Source: Planctomycetota bacterium | Lineage (GTDB): Bacteria; Planctomycetota; B15-G4 | Reading direction: 5' to 3' | Assembly (NCBI GenBank): GCA_029259745.1 | Contig: JAJDEO010000041.1 | Location: forward strand, 83,374 to 147,373 | Length of the DNA stretch: 64,000 nucleotides | Shown: piece after piece, positions 16,917 through 24,419 of the stretch | How the letters are laid out: every line of letters begins with the position of its first letter | How positions within the stretch are numbered: the first letter of the stretch is position 1 | Program-made: the position numbers and the translations under genes | The notes under the pieces: model-generated | Seen by the model: only the letters and a program-made list of their open reading frames with translations | What the model was told of the DNA's origin: nothing | Databases searched by the model: none

Positions 16917-18136
16917 GACGCACCCTGCCCCTTGCGGTGCACACCGCGCCCGACTCCCTCGGCCGCCAGGGCGTCGGCGAGCAGCTCGTAGTCGTGCAGC
17001 GCGTTGAAGAGCTGCGCCGAGACACGAACGAGACGGCCGTCTTTCCAGCCCAAGATCGGAACCTCGATGCCGTGGCTCGCCAGCAGAGCGTCCTGGAGCG
17101 GGTCCGTCGTCATCGCGGGAAGCGGCGCGTAGTCGCAACCCGGCAACGGCACCGCCGCGAGCGACCCCAGCATCTCGTCGGGCACGGGCGGCTTGACGCC
17201 GAGCGCGCGACACAACACGTCGCGCGCGGCGAGCACGAGCGCATGGTTGCGCGCGCGGATCTCGGGCCAGCCTCCGGCGACCAGCCCCCCCATGACGTCG
17301 ATCGCCTTGCCAGTTGCCAGCCACGGTGTCGGGTCGAGCGTGCCGATCCAGTCGAACTCCTGGTGGAAGCGCGAGCGTGCGGCGTCGTGTGGTGCATTGG
17401 CGCCATGACTGATCACGCACGGACGGATCGCATCGCGGCGATCGCGGCGCACGTGCAGGAACGCCGACCCCTTCGGCGTGCACAGCCACTTGTGACAGTT
17501 CGACGTGTAGTAGGCCGCTCCGAGTTCGTCGAGTTGCAGCGAGAGCATCCCCACTCCGTGCGCCCCATCGACGAGCGTGTCGACGCCGCATTCGGCAAGC
17601 GCCGCGACGATCTGCTTGATCGGCAGCACCATGCCCGTCGGGCTCGTCACGTGATCGATCAGCGCGAGCCGCGTGTGCGCCGTGACGCGCTCGAGGATTG
17701 CCTCGACGACGTCAGTCGCTGAACGGCACGGGAACGGGAGCTCGGCAACGACGACGCGCGCGCCGGTGCTCTCCGCCGCGTGGTCGAGTGCATTGTGGCA
17801 GGCGTTGTAGCCGTGGTCGGTCGTGAGCAACTCGTCGCCGGGCTCGAACGAAAGGCTCGAGATGACGGCGTTCACGCCCGACGTCGCATTCTGCACCCAT
17901 GCGAGATCGGCGGGCTGTGCCCCGACGAACGCTGCGAGGGCGTCACGCGAGGTGTCGAGCAACGCCTGCAACTCGCGCACGAAGAAGCGCACGGGTTGAC
18001 GTTCCATCCGTGCGCGTAACTCGGCCTGATACGCGAGAACGTCACGCGGGCAGGCACCGAATGATCCGTGGTTGAGAAACACCACGTTGGCGTCGAGTGT
18101 CCAGGGATCACGGAGTGCTTCGTGCAGAGACGTCAT
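16913..18136 (-). CDS. Class V aminotransferase (isopenicillin-N-epimerase-like)
   Basis: Fold-type I PLP enzyme of 407 residues from ATG 18136. The start fits the family, whose N-terminus lies about 10 residues before WTLDxNVVFLNHGSFG. An in-frame ATG at 18181 is an alternative. Key features are LNHGSFGACP (21-30), NATSGVNAV (about 83-91), the PLP-binding aspartate in DGAHGVG (D190) and the Schiff-base lysine in TSNCHKW (K216). Relatives are annotated as isopenicillin N epimerase, but most act on other amino acids, so no exact substrate is claimed. It is coupled to the downstream acetyltransferase and divergent from the amidohydrolase. Confidence 0.9.
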   Translation of the reverse strand: MTSLHEALRDPWTLDANVVFLNHGSFGACPRDVLAYQAELRARMERQPVRFFVRELQALLDTSRDALAAFVGAQPADLAWVQNATSGVNAVISSLSFEPGDELLTTDHGYNACHNALDHAAESTGARVVVAELPFPCRSATDVVEAILERVTAHTRLALIDHVTSPTGMVLPIKQIVAALAECGVDTLVDGAHGVGMLSLQLDELGAAYYTSNCHKWLCTPKGSAFLHVRRDRRDAIRPCVISHGANAPHDAARSRFHQEFDWIGTLDPTPWLATGKAIDVMGGLVAGGWPEIRARNHALVLAARDVLCRALGVKPPVPDEMLGSLAAVPLPGCDYAPLPAMTTDPLQDALLASHGIEVPILGWKDGRLVRVSAQLFNALHDYELLADALAAEGVGRGVHRKGQGAS

Positions 18137-18318
18137 GACGCGATGCCCGGGATAATCAGGAAGACTGGGAAAGCGCGACATCCTAGCAACCGGCAGAACG
18201 CATCCGTCGCGCTGCGTCATTCACCGTGCAGGAGCGTCGAGTCACCGATCGGCCATCGCGCGGCACGCCGACATACACGATGCTCGTCGTCGTTCCTCCC
18301 GCACTCACCGAGTTCGCC

Positions 18319-20253
18319 ATGCTCCCGATCGTCGCTGCTGCGCTCACCCTCGCCACACTCACGACACCGGTCACCGAAGACCGGACCGCCTTCGTCGGCG
18401 GCAAGATCTTCGACGGTCATGGTGAGTCGGCGCGCCCACTCGGCGCGCTCGTCGTCGAAAGTGGACGCATCACGGCCGTCCTCGAACCCGGCGATGAGGC
18501 GCTCGTCGCGCTCGCGGGCGATGACGCCGTCACGCGCATCGACTGCACCGGTCACACCGTGATCCCAGGCCTGTTCGATCTGCACGCGCACATCGGAACG
18601 CCGGGCGGGGCCATGCACCTCGCGACCGTCGTTCAGCCCGAAGAACAGCTTCGCACGCAGCTCTACTGCGGCGTCACGACCGTGGTCGACCTCCACTCGC
18701 CGCACTCCATCTTCGAGCTGCGCGATCGTTCACGCAGCGACGCCTCGCTGGCGCGGCTCTACGCAGCAGGCCTCGCGTTCACGCGCACGGGCGGCCATCC
18801 CGTGCAGTTCGGCGCGGGCGGAATGATCGTCGACACCGAGGACGACGTCGCACCGCGACTCGAAGAGCTGATGGCGTACGAACCCGATGTCGTGAAGTCG
18901 GTGCTCGAACACGGCGCCTGGGGCGGGCTGCCCGAGATGCCGACCATGGACGACGTCCTCACGGAGGCGCTCGCCGACGGTGTGCACGCGGCCGGGCTGC
19001 GACTCTTCACGCACATCTGGAGTCTCGACGAGGCGCGCACGGCCGTCGTCGCGGGATCCGACGTGCTCGCCCACGGCATCTTCCTCGACGAAGCCGACGA
19101 ACCCCTTGCGCGCGCGATGGTCGATCGCGGCGTCGCCTACGTCCCCACGCTCAGCGTCACGCACGCGGGCGTCTCGGCACTGCGCGGTGACCTCCCGTAC
19201 GACGTCGATGTGATCGTCGAGGCGCTCCACCCCGACCTCGCCGAGATCCTCGTCGAGCCCGATGCCGGCACGCGCATGATGCTCACGCCGATGGCGCGGC
19301 TCGACGCCAGCGGTGCCAATGAGCGCGCACGCAGCAACCTCGAGTTCATGCACCACGCCGGTGTCACGATCGGCGTCGGGACCGACGCGGGGAACCCGTT
19401 CGTGCCGCACGGGCCGGCCGTGGCCTACGAGCTTCGGCTCTACGTCGAGGCGGGCCTCTCGCCGGCCGAGGCCCTGCGCGCCGCGACACTCGGCTCCGCG
19501 ACGGCGCTCGGCGTCGAAGGCGATTTCGGCACGCTCGACGTGGGCAAGGTCGCGGATGTCGTCGTCGTTGCGGGCGACCCGACGACGGCGATCGCCGACG
19601 TCGCCTCCGTCGTTCACGTCATGAAGGACGGCCAGCTCGTCGACCGCGCCGCGACGCGCGCGCTCAACGAAGAACGTCGCAAGCCCGTCGTGCCGTTCGT
19701 CGTCGGTGACGAGGTCCCGACGCTGCTGGGCGACTTCGACGACGGCTCGCTGACATCCTCCTGGGGCGGCACGTGGGTTGCTCAAGACGACAGCATCGCG
19801 CCCGGCGGAACCTCGTCAGCCGGCGTGTCGGTCGAAGATGGCGCGCTCGTGCTGCAAGGCGAACTCGCACGCGGCTTCATGATGGGCCCCTTCGCAGGGA
19901 CCAACAACACATGGGGCCCGGGCTTCCGGCGCCTCGCCGACGTGCAGCACGTCGATGCCTTGCGCCTGCGCGCCCGTGGCACGCCGCGTCCCTTCACGGT
20001 GACGCTTCTCTCGTCACGCGTGCGCGACTGGGACAACTTTGCCGCGCCGCTGAACGTCACCGAAGAGTGGAGCGAGATCACGATCCCCTTCACGTCCTTC
20101 CGCCAGACAGGCTTCGGCCAGTCGCTCGAATGGACGGGCCGCGACCTCATCGGCCTGTCGTTCGACGCGCGCAACCCGCCTTTCGGTGGCGGCGCGCTCG
20201 GTGAGTTCCGGCTCGAGATCGACTCGATCGAGTTCGTGTCGCTCGACGCCTGA
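18319..20253 (+). CDS. Secreted amidohydrolase fused to a CIA30-like domain
   Basis: From ATG 18319 the product is 644 residues with a signal-like N-terminus (MLPIVAAALTLATLTTP); ATG 18280 is an alternative. Residues about 22-455 form an imidazolonepropionase/dipeptidase-like amidohydrolase. It has the metal-binding HAH (H89, H91), a lysine in EPDVVKSVLEHG that could be the carboxylated metal bridge, histidines in FTHIWS and LAHGIF, and the catalytic aspartate in GVGTDAGNP. After about residue 480, FDDGSLTSSWGGTW through LEIDSIEFVSLDA matches the pattern of CIA30/galactose-binding-like beta-sandwich domains. Substrate is probably a cyclic amide or peptide. The role of the second domain is unknown. 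Confidence 0.87.
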   Translation: MLPIVAAALTLATLTTPVTEDRTAFVGGKIFDGHGESARPLGALVVESGRITAVLEPGDEALVALAGDDAVTRIDCTGHTVIPGLFDLHAHIGTPGGAMHLATVVQPEEQLRTQLYCGVTTVVDLHSPHSIFELRDRSRSDASLARLYAAGLAFTRTGGHPVQFGAGGMIVDTEDDVAPRLEELMAYEPDVVKSVLEHGAWGGLPEMPTMDDVLTEALADGVHAAGLRLFTHIWSLDEARTAVVAGSDVLAHGIFLDEADEPLARAMVDRGVAYVPTLSVTHAGVSALRGDLPYDVDVIVEALHPDLAEILVEPDAGTRMMLTPMARLDASGANERARSNLEFMHHAGVTIGVGTDAGNPFVPHGPAVAYELRLYVEAGLSPAEALRAATLGSATALGVEGDFGTLDVGKVADVVVVAGDPTTAIADVASVVHVMKDGQLVDRAATRALNEERRKPVVPFVVGDEVPTLLGDFDDGSLTSSWGGTWVAQDDSIAPGGTSSAGVSVEDGALVLQGELARGFMMGPFAGTNNTWGPGFRRLADVQHVDALRLRARGTPRPFTVTLLSSRVRDWDNFAAPLNVTEEWSEITIPFTSFRQTGFGQSLEWTGRDLIGLSFDARNPPFGGGALGEFRLEIDSIEFVSLDA

Positions 20254-20283
20254 ACGAGCGCGACGGAGCAGGCGAGGTCGGAG

Positions 20284-20802
20284 CTACTGCCAGGGGCGCA
20301 GGCCGGCTGCTCGCCGTCGTGCGTTCGCGCGTGACAGCGCCGTCGGCTCGAGCTTCAGCACCTTCACGAAGCGCGAGATGGAGGTTTCGAGGACGCGGGC
20401 AGCCGCGGCGGCGTCGTCCGCTTGGGCCGCCATGACGTCGAGTGCCTCGGCGAGGAGCGGCGCGAACTCGTCGCTCTTCGTCGACAGCGAGAGGCTCCGC
20501 GCTGCGCTCACGCGCCGGCGCCAGAGAGCGCTTGGCACGGACGTCTCGTCGCGCTCGGTGCGGTACTCGAGCGCGAGCTTGATGCGCAGGCGCTTAGCCG
20601 CCTCGGCCTGATTGCGCGCCAGCGAGCGACGCTCCGACGCGTCGGCGAAGACACCCGTCGGGCGGTGCGTCAGGCGCACGGCCGTCTCGGTCTTGTTGCG
20701 GTGCTGACCGCCGGGACCCGAGCCGCGCGTCCGCACCTCGTCCACCTCGGCCATGAGCTGCTCCTCGGGCAACTCGGCGGGATGGCAGGGCGACGACGAC
20801 AT
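20284..20802 (-). CDS. Release-factor-like protein with GGQ motif
   Basis: The 172-residue protein carries RTRGSGPGGQHRNKTETAV, with the universal GGQ (31-33) that catalyses peptidyl-tRNA hydrolysis on the ribosome. It lacks the codon-recognition domains of RF1/RF2, so it belongs with the short codon-independent proteins (ArfB/C12orf65-like) that rescue stalled ribosomes. Unlike ArfB it has an extra C-terminal alpha-helical region of about 100 residues (ALWRRRVSAARSLSLSTK through SRANARRRAAGLRPW) with basic residues suited to rRNA binding. It is a stand-alone minus-strand gene converging with the amidohydrolase, 30 bases apart. The rescue role is family-based inference. Confidence 0.87.
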   Translation of the reverse strand: MSSSPCHPAELPEEQLMAEVDEVRTRGSGPGGQHRNKTETAVRLTHRPTGVFADASERRSLARNQAEAAKRLRIKLALEYRTERDETSVPSALWRRRVSAARSLSLSTKSDEFAPLLAEALDVMAAQADDAAAAARVLETSISRFVKVLKLEPTALSRANARRRAAGLRPWQ

Positions 20803-20967
20803 CCGAACACTTTGCCGCGCCCGTGCCTCGTGGGCGAAGAAAAACCAGCCCGCCGAGGCCCGCCGCGTACATCGCCAGCCGCGCTAACGCCGTCGCACTC
20901 GGCTGCCCACCACCCGAGATTCACAGCGCTCGCACGCACTCCCTTCATCGCAGAGCCTGCGATCCCA

Positions 20968-20999
20968 TCTCAACTGAGACAGCGACCGCGTCTCAGTTG
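20968..20999. promoter_or_regulatory. Inverted repeat with TGAGAC/GTCTCA half-sites upstream of bacterioferritin
   Basis: CAACTGAGAC (20971-20980) and GTCTCAGTTG (20990-20999) are perfect 10-bp inverted arms around nine bases. An overlapping TCTCA-AC-TGAGA occurs at 20968-20979. The element ends 94 bases before the bfr ATG. It could be a repressor operator or an RNA stem-loop in the leader. The shared hexamers with the flavodoxin upstream region favour an operator. Iron responsiveness is inferred from the two genes' usual regulation. Confidence 0.55.
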
Positions 21000-21093
21000 C
21001 CGCTCGATGTGACAACTGGACCCAACGCACGCCGGGCGCTACACCAAAGAGCCAGAACGCCCACCCCCACCGCTCATTGCCGAGGTCGACGTC

Positions 21094-21570
21094 ATGAAGG
21101 GTCATCCCGATATCCACGAAGCGCTCCAGAACGTCCTCACGATGGAGCTGACCGGCATCAACCAGTACTTCCTCCACGCGAAGATGGCGAAGAACTGGGG
21201 CATTGGCCGGATCGCGAAGCACCAGTGGGACGAGTCGATGGACGAGATGCGCCACGCCGACAAGGTGATGGATCGCATGCTCTTCCTCGAGACCGAGCCG
21301 AACATGATGAAGTACGGCAAGATCATGCCCGGCACGGACATCCCGACGATGTTCGAGGCCGATCTCGCGCTCGAGCACAAGGCGCTCGACGTGCTGCGCG
21401 ACGGGCTCGCGGCCTGCTTCAAGCACAACGACCACGCGACGCGCGAACTCTTCGAGCACATCCTCGTCGACGAGGAAGAGCACGTCGATTGGCTCGAGAC
21501 GCAACTCGAGCTGATCGGGAAGGTCGGCATCGAGAACTACCTGACGAGCCAGCAGTTCGAGGACGCGTGA
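21094..21570 (+). CDS. bfr: Bacterioferritin
   Basis: The 158-residue product matches bacterioferritin along its whole length. Four-helix-bundle landmarks include LTMELTGINQYFLHAKMAKNWG, the ferroxidase/heme segment DEMRHADKVMDRMLFLE, the long helix AL.HKALDVLRDGLAAC and DEEEHVDWLETQLELIG. The methionine of DEM corresponds to the heme-ligating Met52 of E. coli Bfr. The ferroxidase ligands (Glu in MELT, Glu and His in EMRH, Glu and His in EEEH) appear intact. It stores iron and detoxifies Fe(II). GAGG eight bases before the ATG is the ribosome-binding site. The next gene starts within its stop codon (GTGA). Confidence 0.96.
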   Translation: MKGHPDIHEALQNVLTMELTGINQYFLHAKMAKNWGIGRIAKHQWDESMDEMRHADKVMDRMLFLETEPNMMKYGKIMPGTDIPTMFEADLALEHKALDVLRDGLAACFKHNDHATRELFEHILVDEEEHVDWLETQLELIGKVGIENYLTSQQFEDA

Positions 21571-22214
21571 GCGCACCGGCCATCCGACTGACTCTCGTTC
21601 GTCACGGCGAAGTCGCGGCCGCGCACCACGGAACGTTCTACGGCGGGGCCGACGTGCCGCTGTCCGAGGCCGGGCTCGCGGCGAGCCTCGCCCTCGCCGA
21701 CGAGCTGCTCGCGCGGACGCCCGACGTCGTCGTGACGAGTCCGCTGGTGCGGGCGCGCGTGCTGGCCGAGCGCCTCGCTGAAAGAGCCGGCTGTCCGATC
21801 GACATCGACCCGCGCCTCGCCGAACTCGATCGCGGCGACTGGACGCACCGGCACCGCGCTGACATCGAGCGCAGCGCGCCGGGCGCGATCGCGCGCTACA
21901 TCGCCGACCCCGAGCGTCACCACGCACCCGGCGGCGAGAGCGAGTCGACGCTGAGTGCACGCGTCTGGGCTGCGCTCGACGACGCCGCCGAGCGCCACGC
22001 CGGCCGGCACGTGGTCGCCGTGTGTCACGGTCACGTGATCCGCGTAGCGATGCGCCGGGTCACCGGCGTGGACGCGGCGCCGTCGCTCGAGTCGTTCGTG
22101 CCCTACCACGGCATCGTCGAGGCCGTCTGGATCCGCGGCGGCGGCGGCGAGATCGTCGCCGCTCCGCCCGCCGAGATACCCGAGGCCCTGCGCCCGCCGC
22201 GGCGCGAGTCCTAG
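21567..22214 (+). CDS. Histidine phosphatase family (phosphoglycerate-mutase-like) protein
   Basis: The GTG start at 21567 overlaps the bfr stop by four bases, giving 215 residues. The catalytic RHG motif lies at LTLVRHGEV (R12-H13-G14). A second catalytic histidine is in VVAVCHGHVIRVAM, and the phosphate-binding arginine is in VVTSPLVRARVLAERLA. The family includes alpha-ribazole phosphatase (CobC), broad phosphatases and cofactor-dependent mutases. The segment LAELDRGDWTHRH (usually 'L.E...G.weG') suggests a CobC/PhoE-like phosphatase rather than a glycolytic mutase. No cobalamin genes are near, so the substrate is open. Confidence 0.88.
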   Translation: MSAPAIRLTLVRHGEVAAAHHGTFYGGADVPLSEAGLAASLALADELLARTPDVVVTSPLVRARVLAERLAERAGCPIDIDPRLAELDRGDWTHRHRADIERSAPGAIARYIADPERHHAPGGESESTLSARVWAALDDAAERHAGRHVVAVCHGHVIRVAMRRVTGVDAAPSLESFVPYHGIVEAVWIRGGGGEIVAAPPAEIPEALRPPRRES

Positions 22215-22432
22215 CGTCGCGAGGGCGCGCCTGCGTCTACAGGGCACGGAGAATCGGCTCTTTCGTCGCGCAGGCGAGTCTGGCTTCTCGAGTCGATGCG
22301 AGCTACCCGCACAACGAAGCTCGTGGGGCAGCGAGCCGAGCTGGTATCGTGCGGGTTCATCTGCCCGTCTCCGCCCCGAACCCGAATCCGCTCGAACTTC
22401 GTGGCCGACGCGGGCAGCCGATCGAGGCTGCC

Positions 22433-24334
22433 ATGACGTCCTACTCATGCTCGCGTGAACGCGCCGAGCAACGCGAACGCGAGTGGCTCGCGCCGCTCGC
22501 GTGTCTGTCACAACACCACGCCGACCGCCCCGTCGCGGAGGAGGCCGATCCGTTCCGGACGTGCTTCGTACGCGACCGCGATCGGGTGCTGCACTGCGGC
22601 GCGTTCCGACGTCTGAAGGCGAAGACGCAGGTGTTCGTCATCAACGAAGGCGACTTCTACCGCACGCGCCTCACGCACACGCTCGAAGTCACGCAGATGG
22701 CCCGGTTCATCGCGTTGGCGTTGCGCCTCAACGACACGTTGGCCGAGGTGCTCGCCCTCGTCCACGACATCGGTCACCCGCCCTTCGGGCACGAGGGTGA
22801 GCGCGTGCTCGACCTTCACGCGGGCGTCGACTTCGACCACAACCGCCAGGCGCTGCGTATCGTCGACGTCCTCGAGACGCCCTACTACGATCGCCCCGGA
22901 CTCAACCTCACGCACGTCGTCCGACGCTCGATCCTCAAGCACGGCGGCGACGCAGGACGCGGCGCGCCGAGCTGGCCCGGCGCATTGCTCGAGGCGCAGG
23001 TTGCCGACCTCGCCGACTCGACGGCCTACCAGCACCACGACCTCGAGGACGGCCTGCGTTCAGGCCTGCTCACCGAGGAGATGCTGGCCGAGAACCTCAA
23101 CATCTGGCGCGATGCCGCCGAACACATCACCGACGGTCTTTCGCGTCGCAAACGCATCAAGGCCACGCTCAACCGAATCTTGAAATCGTCGCTGCACAAC
23201 CTCGTCGCGACGTCGCGCACCGCCCTCGAAGGCACGTCGATCACGCGCGCCGAGGAAGTCGCCGAGACGAACACGCGCTTGATCTCCATGTCGGCCGAGC
23301 GTGCGGGGCAGCATCGCGAGCTCGGCAAGTTCTTGATGGAGCACTACTACAAACACCCGCGGGTGACGCGCTCGCGAGCCATCGCCGACGATGCCATCGG
23401 TGTCATCGTCGACCACTACCGCAACTCGCCGGGCGACCTCCCGCACGAGTACCTGCGACGCATCGACGACCACGGTCTCGAACAGAGCGTCTGCGACTAC
23501 GTCGCCGGGATGACGGACGGCTTCGCGACGCAGGAGTGGCGGCGACTCACGGCGCTGCGCGTGGTCGAGCCACCGATGCGCTGGGAACCTGCCCAGCTCG
23601 GAGATGACCAGGACCAGCTCTCCGAGCTCGAGCGTCGCATCGGCCATGCCTTCGGGTCGTCGGAGCTGCTCACCACGGCGCTCACCCACAGCTCGGCACG
23701 CACCACCACTCAAGAGCCGAACCAACGGCTCGAGTTCCTCGGGGACGCCGTGCTCGGGATGGTCGTCGCGCAGCTGCTCTACGCACGTTTCCAAGACCGC
23801 GAAGAGGGCGAGCTGAGTCGCATCAAGAGCGCCGTGGTCTCGCGTCACGCCCTGCGACGGATCGCGTCGGGCTGGGGTCTCGGGCGCCACCTCGTGGTCG
23901 GGCCGGGGCTCGAATCCGCCGGCGAGGTTCCGCCGTCCGTCGTCTCGGACGCCGTCGAGGCCATGCTCGGCGCGCTCTACCTCGACGGCGGGCTCGACAC
24001 GGTCGCGCGCATCATCCAGCGCGACTTCGGCCCGCTCATCGACAATGCCGCCGGGAGCCGTCGCTCCAGCAACGACAAGTCGGAGCTGCAGCACTGGACC
24101 CAAGGCCATTTCGGGTTCACGCCGAACTACCGCGTCCTCGAGGAGAACGGCCCCGACCACGCGAAGACGTTCACGGTCGCGGCTGTTGTCAATGGCATCC
24201 GTCTGGCCGAGTCGTCGGGGCGCAACAAGCGACAGGCCGAGCAGCGCGCGGCGCGTGAGGCGCTGCGCGTGCTCAAGGACGCGGCCGCGGGCGAGCGCGA
24301 CTATCCGGGCGACCTCGGCGAACACGTCGACTGA
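22433..24334 (+). CDS. dGTPase-like HD phosphohydrolase fused to RNase III with dsRNA-binding domain
   Basis: One uninterrupted frame encodes 633 residues. Residues 1-375 are a deoxyguanosinetriphosphate triphosphohydrolase-like HD domain: GAFRRLKAKTQVF, the first metal-ligand histidine in THTLEVTQMAR (H82), HDIGHPPFGHEGE (HD 111-112) and DLADSTAY with a late Asp. After a 20-residue linker, residues 395-540 are RNase III. Its signature is RLEFLGDAVLGMV (E434, D438), with SDAVEAMLGA (D506, E509) completing the four metal-binding acids. Residues 547-615 are a double-stranded-RNA-binding domain. A separate RNase III could also start at an in-frame ATG (23576). ATG 22433 is chosen because the frame upstream is unconserved and arginine-rich. 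Confidence 0.9.
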   Translation: MTSYSCSRERAEQREREWLAPLACLSQHHADRPVAEEADPFRTCFVRDRDRVLHCGAFRRLKAKTQVFVINEGDFYRTRLTHTLEVTQMARFIALALRLNDTLAEVLALVHDIGHPPFGHEGERVLDLHAGVDFDHNRQALRIVDVLETPYYDRPGLNLTHVVRRSILKHGGDAGRGAPSWPGALLEAQVADLADSTAYQHHDLEDGLRSGLLTEEMLAENLNIWRDAAEHITDGLSRRKRIKATLNRILKSSLHNLVATSRTALEGTSITRAEEVAETNTRLISMSAERAGQHRELGKFLMEHYYKHPRVTRSRAIADDAIGVIVDHYRNSPGDLPHEYLRRIDDHGLEQSVCDYVAGMTDGFATQEWRRLTALRVVEPPMRWEPAQLGDDQDQLSELERRIGHAFGSSELLTTALTHSSARTTTQEPNQRLEFLGDAVLGMVVAQLLYARFQDREEGELSRIKSAVVSRHALRRIASGWGLGRHLVVGPGLESAGEVPPSVVSDAVEAMLGALYLDGGLDTVARIIQRDFGPLIDNAAGSRRSSNDKSELQHWTQGHFGFTPNYRVLEENGPDHAKTFTVAAVVNGIRLAESSGRNKRQAEQRAAREALRVLKDAAAGERDYPGDLGEHVD

Positions 24335-24341
24335 ACGCGAC

Positions 24342-24376
24342 GACGCCCGCGGTGCGCAGTGCACACCACGGGCGTC
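24342..24376. terminator. Hairpin between convergent genes
   Basis: GACGCCCGCGGTG (24342-24354) pairs with CACCACGGGCGTC (24364-24376) with one mismatch and a nine-base loop. It sits eight bases after the dGTPase-RNase III stop and 44 bases before the stop of the minus-strand gene at 24420. There is no T-run, so it may act as a bidirectional hairpin terminator or RNA-end stabiliser. Confidence 0.55.
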
Positions 24377-24419
24377 GCCAGGGAAACGTCGTCAGCGAAA
24401 AGCTGTCCAGGTCACGTGA

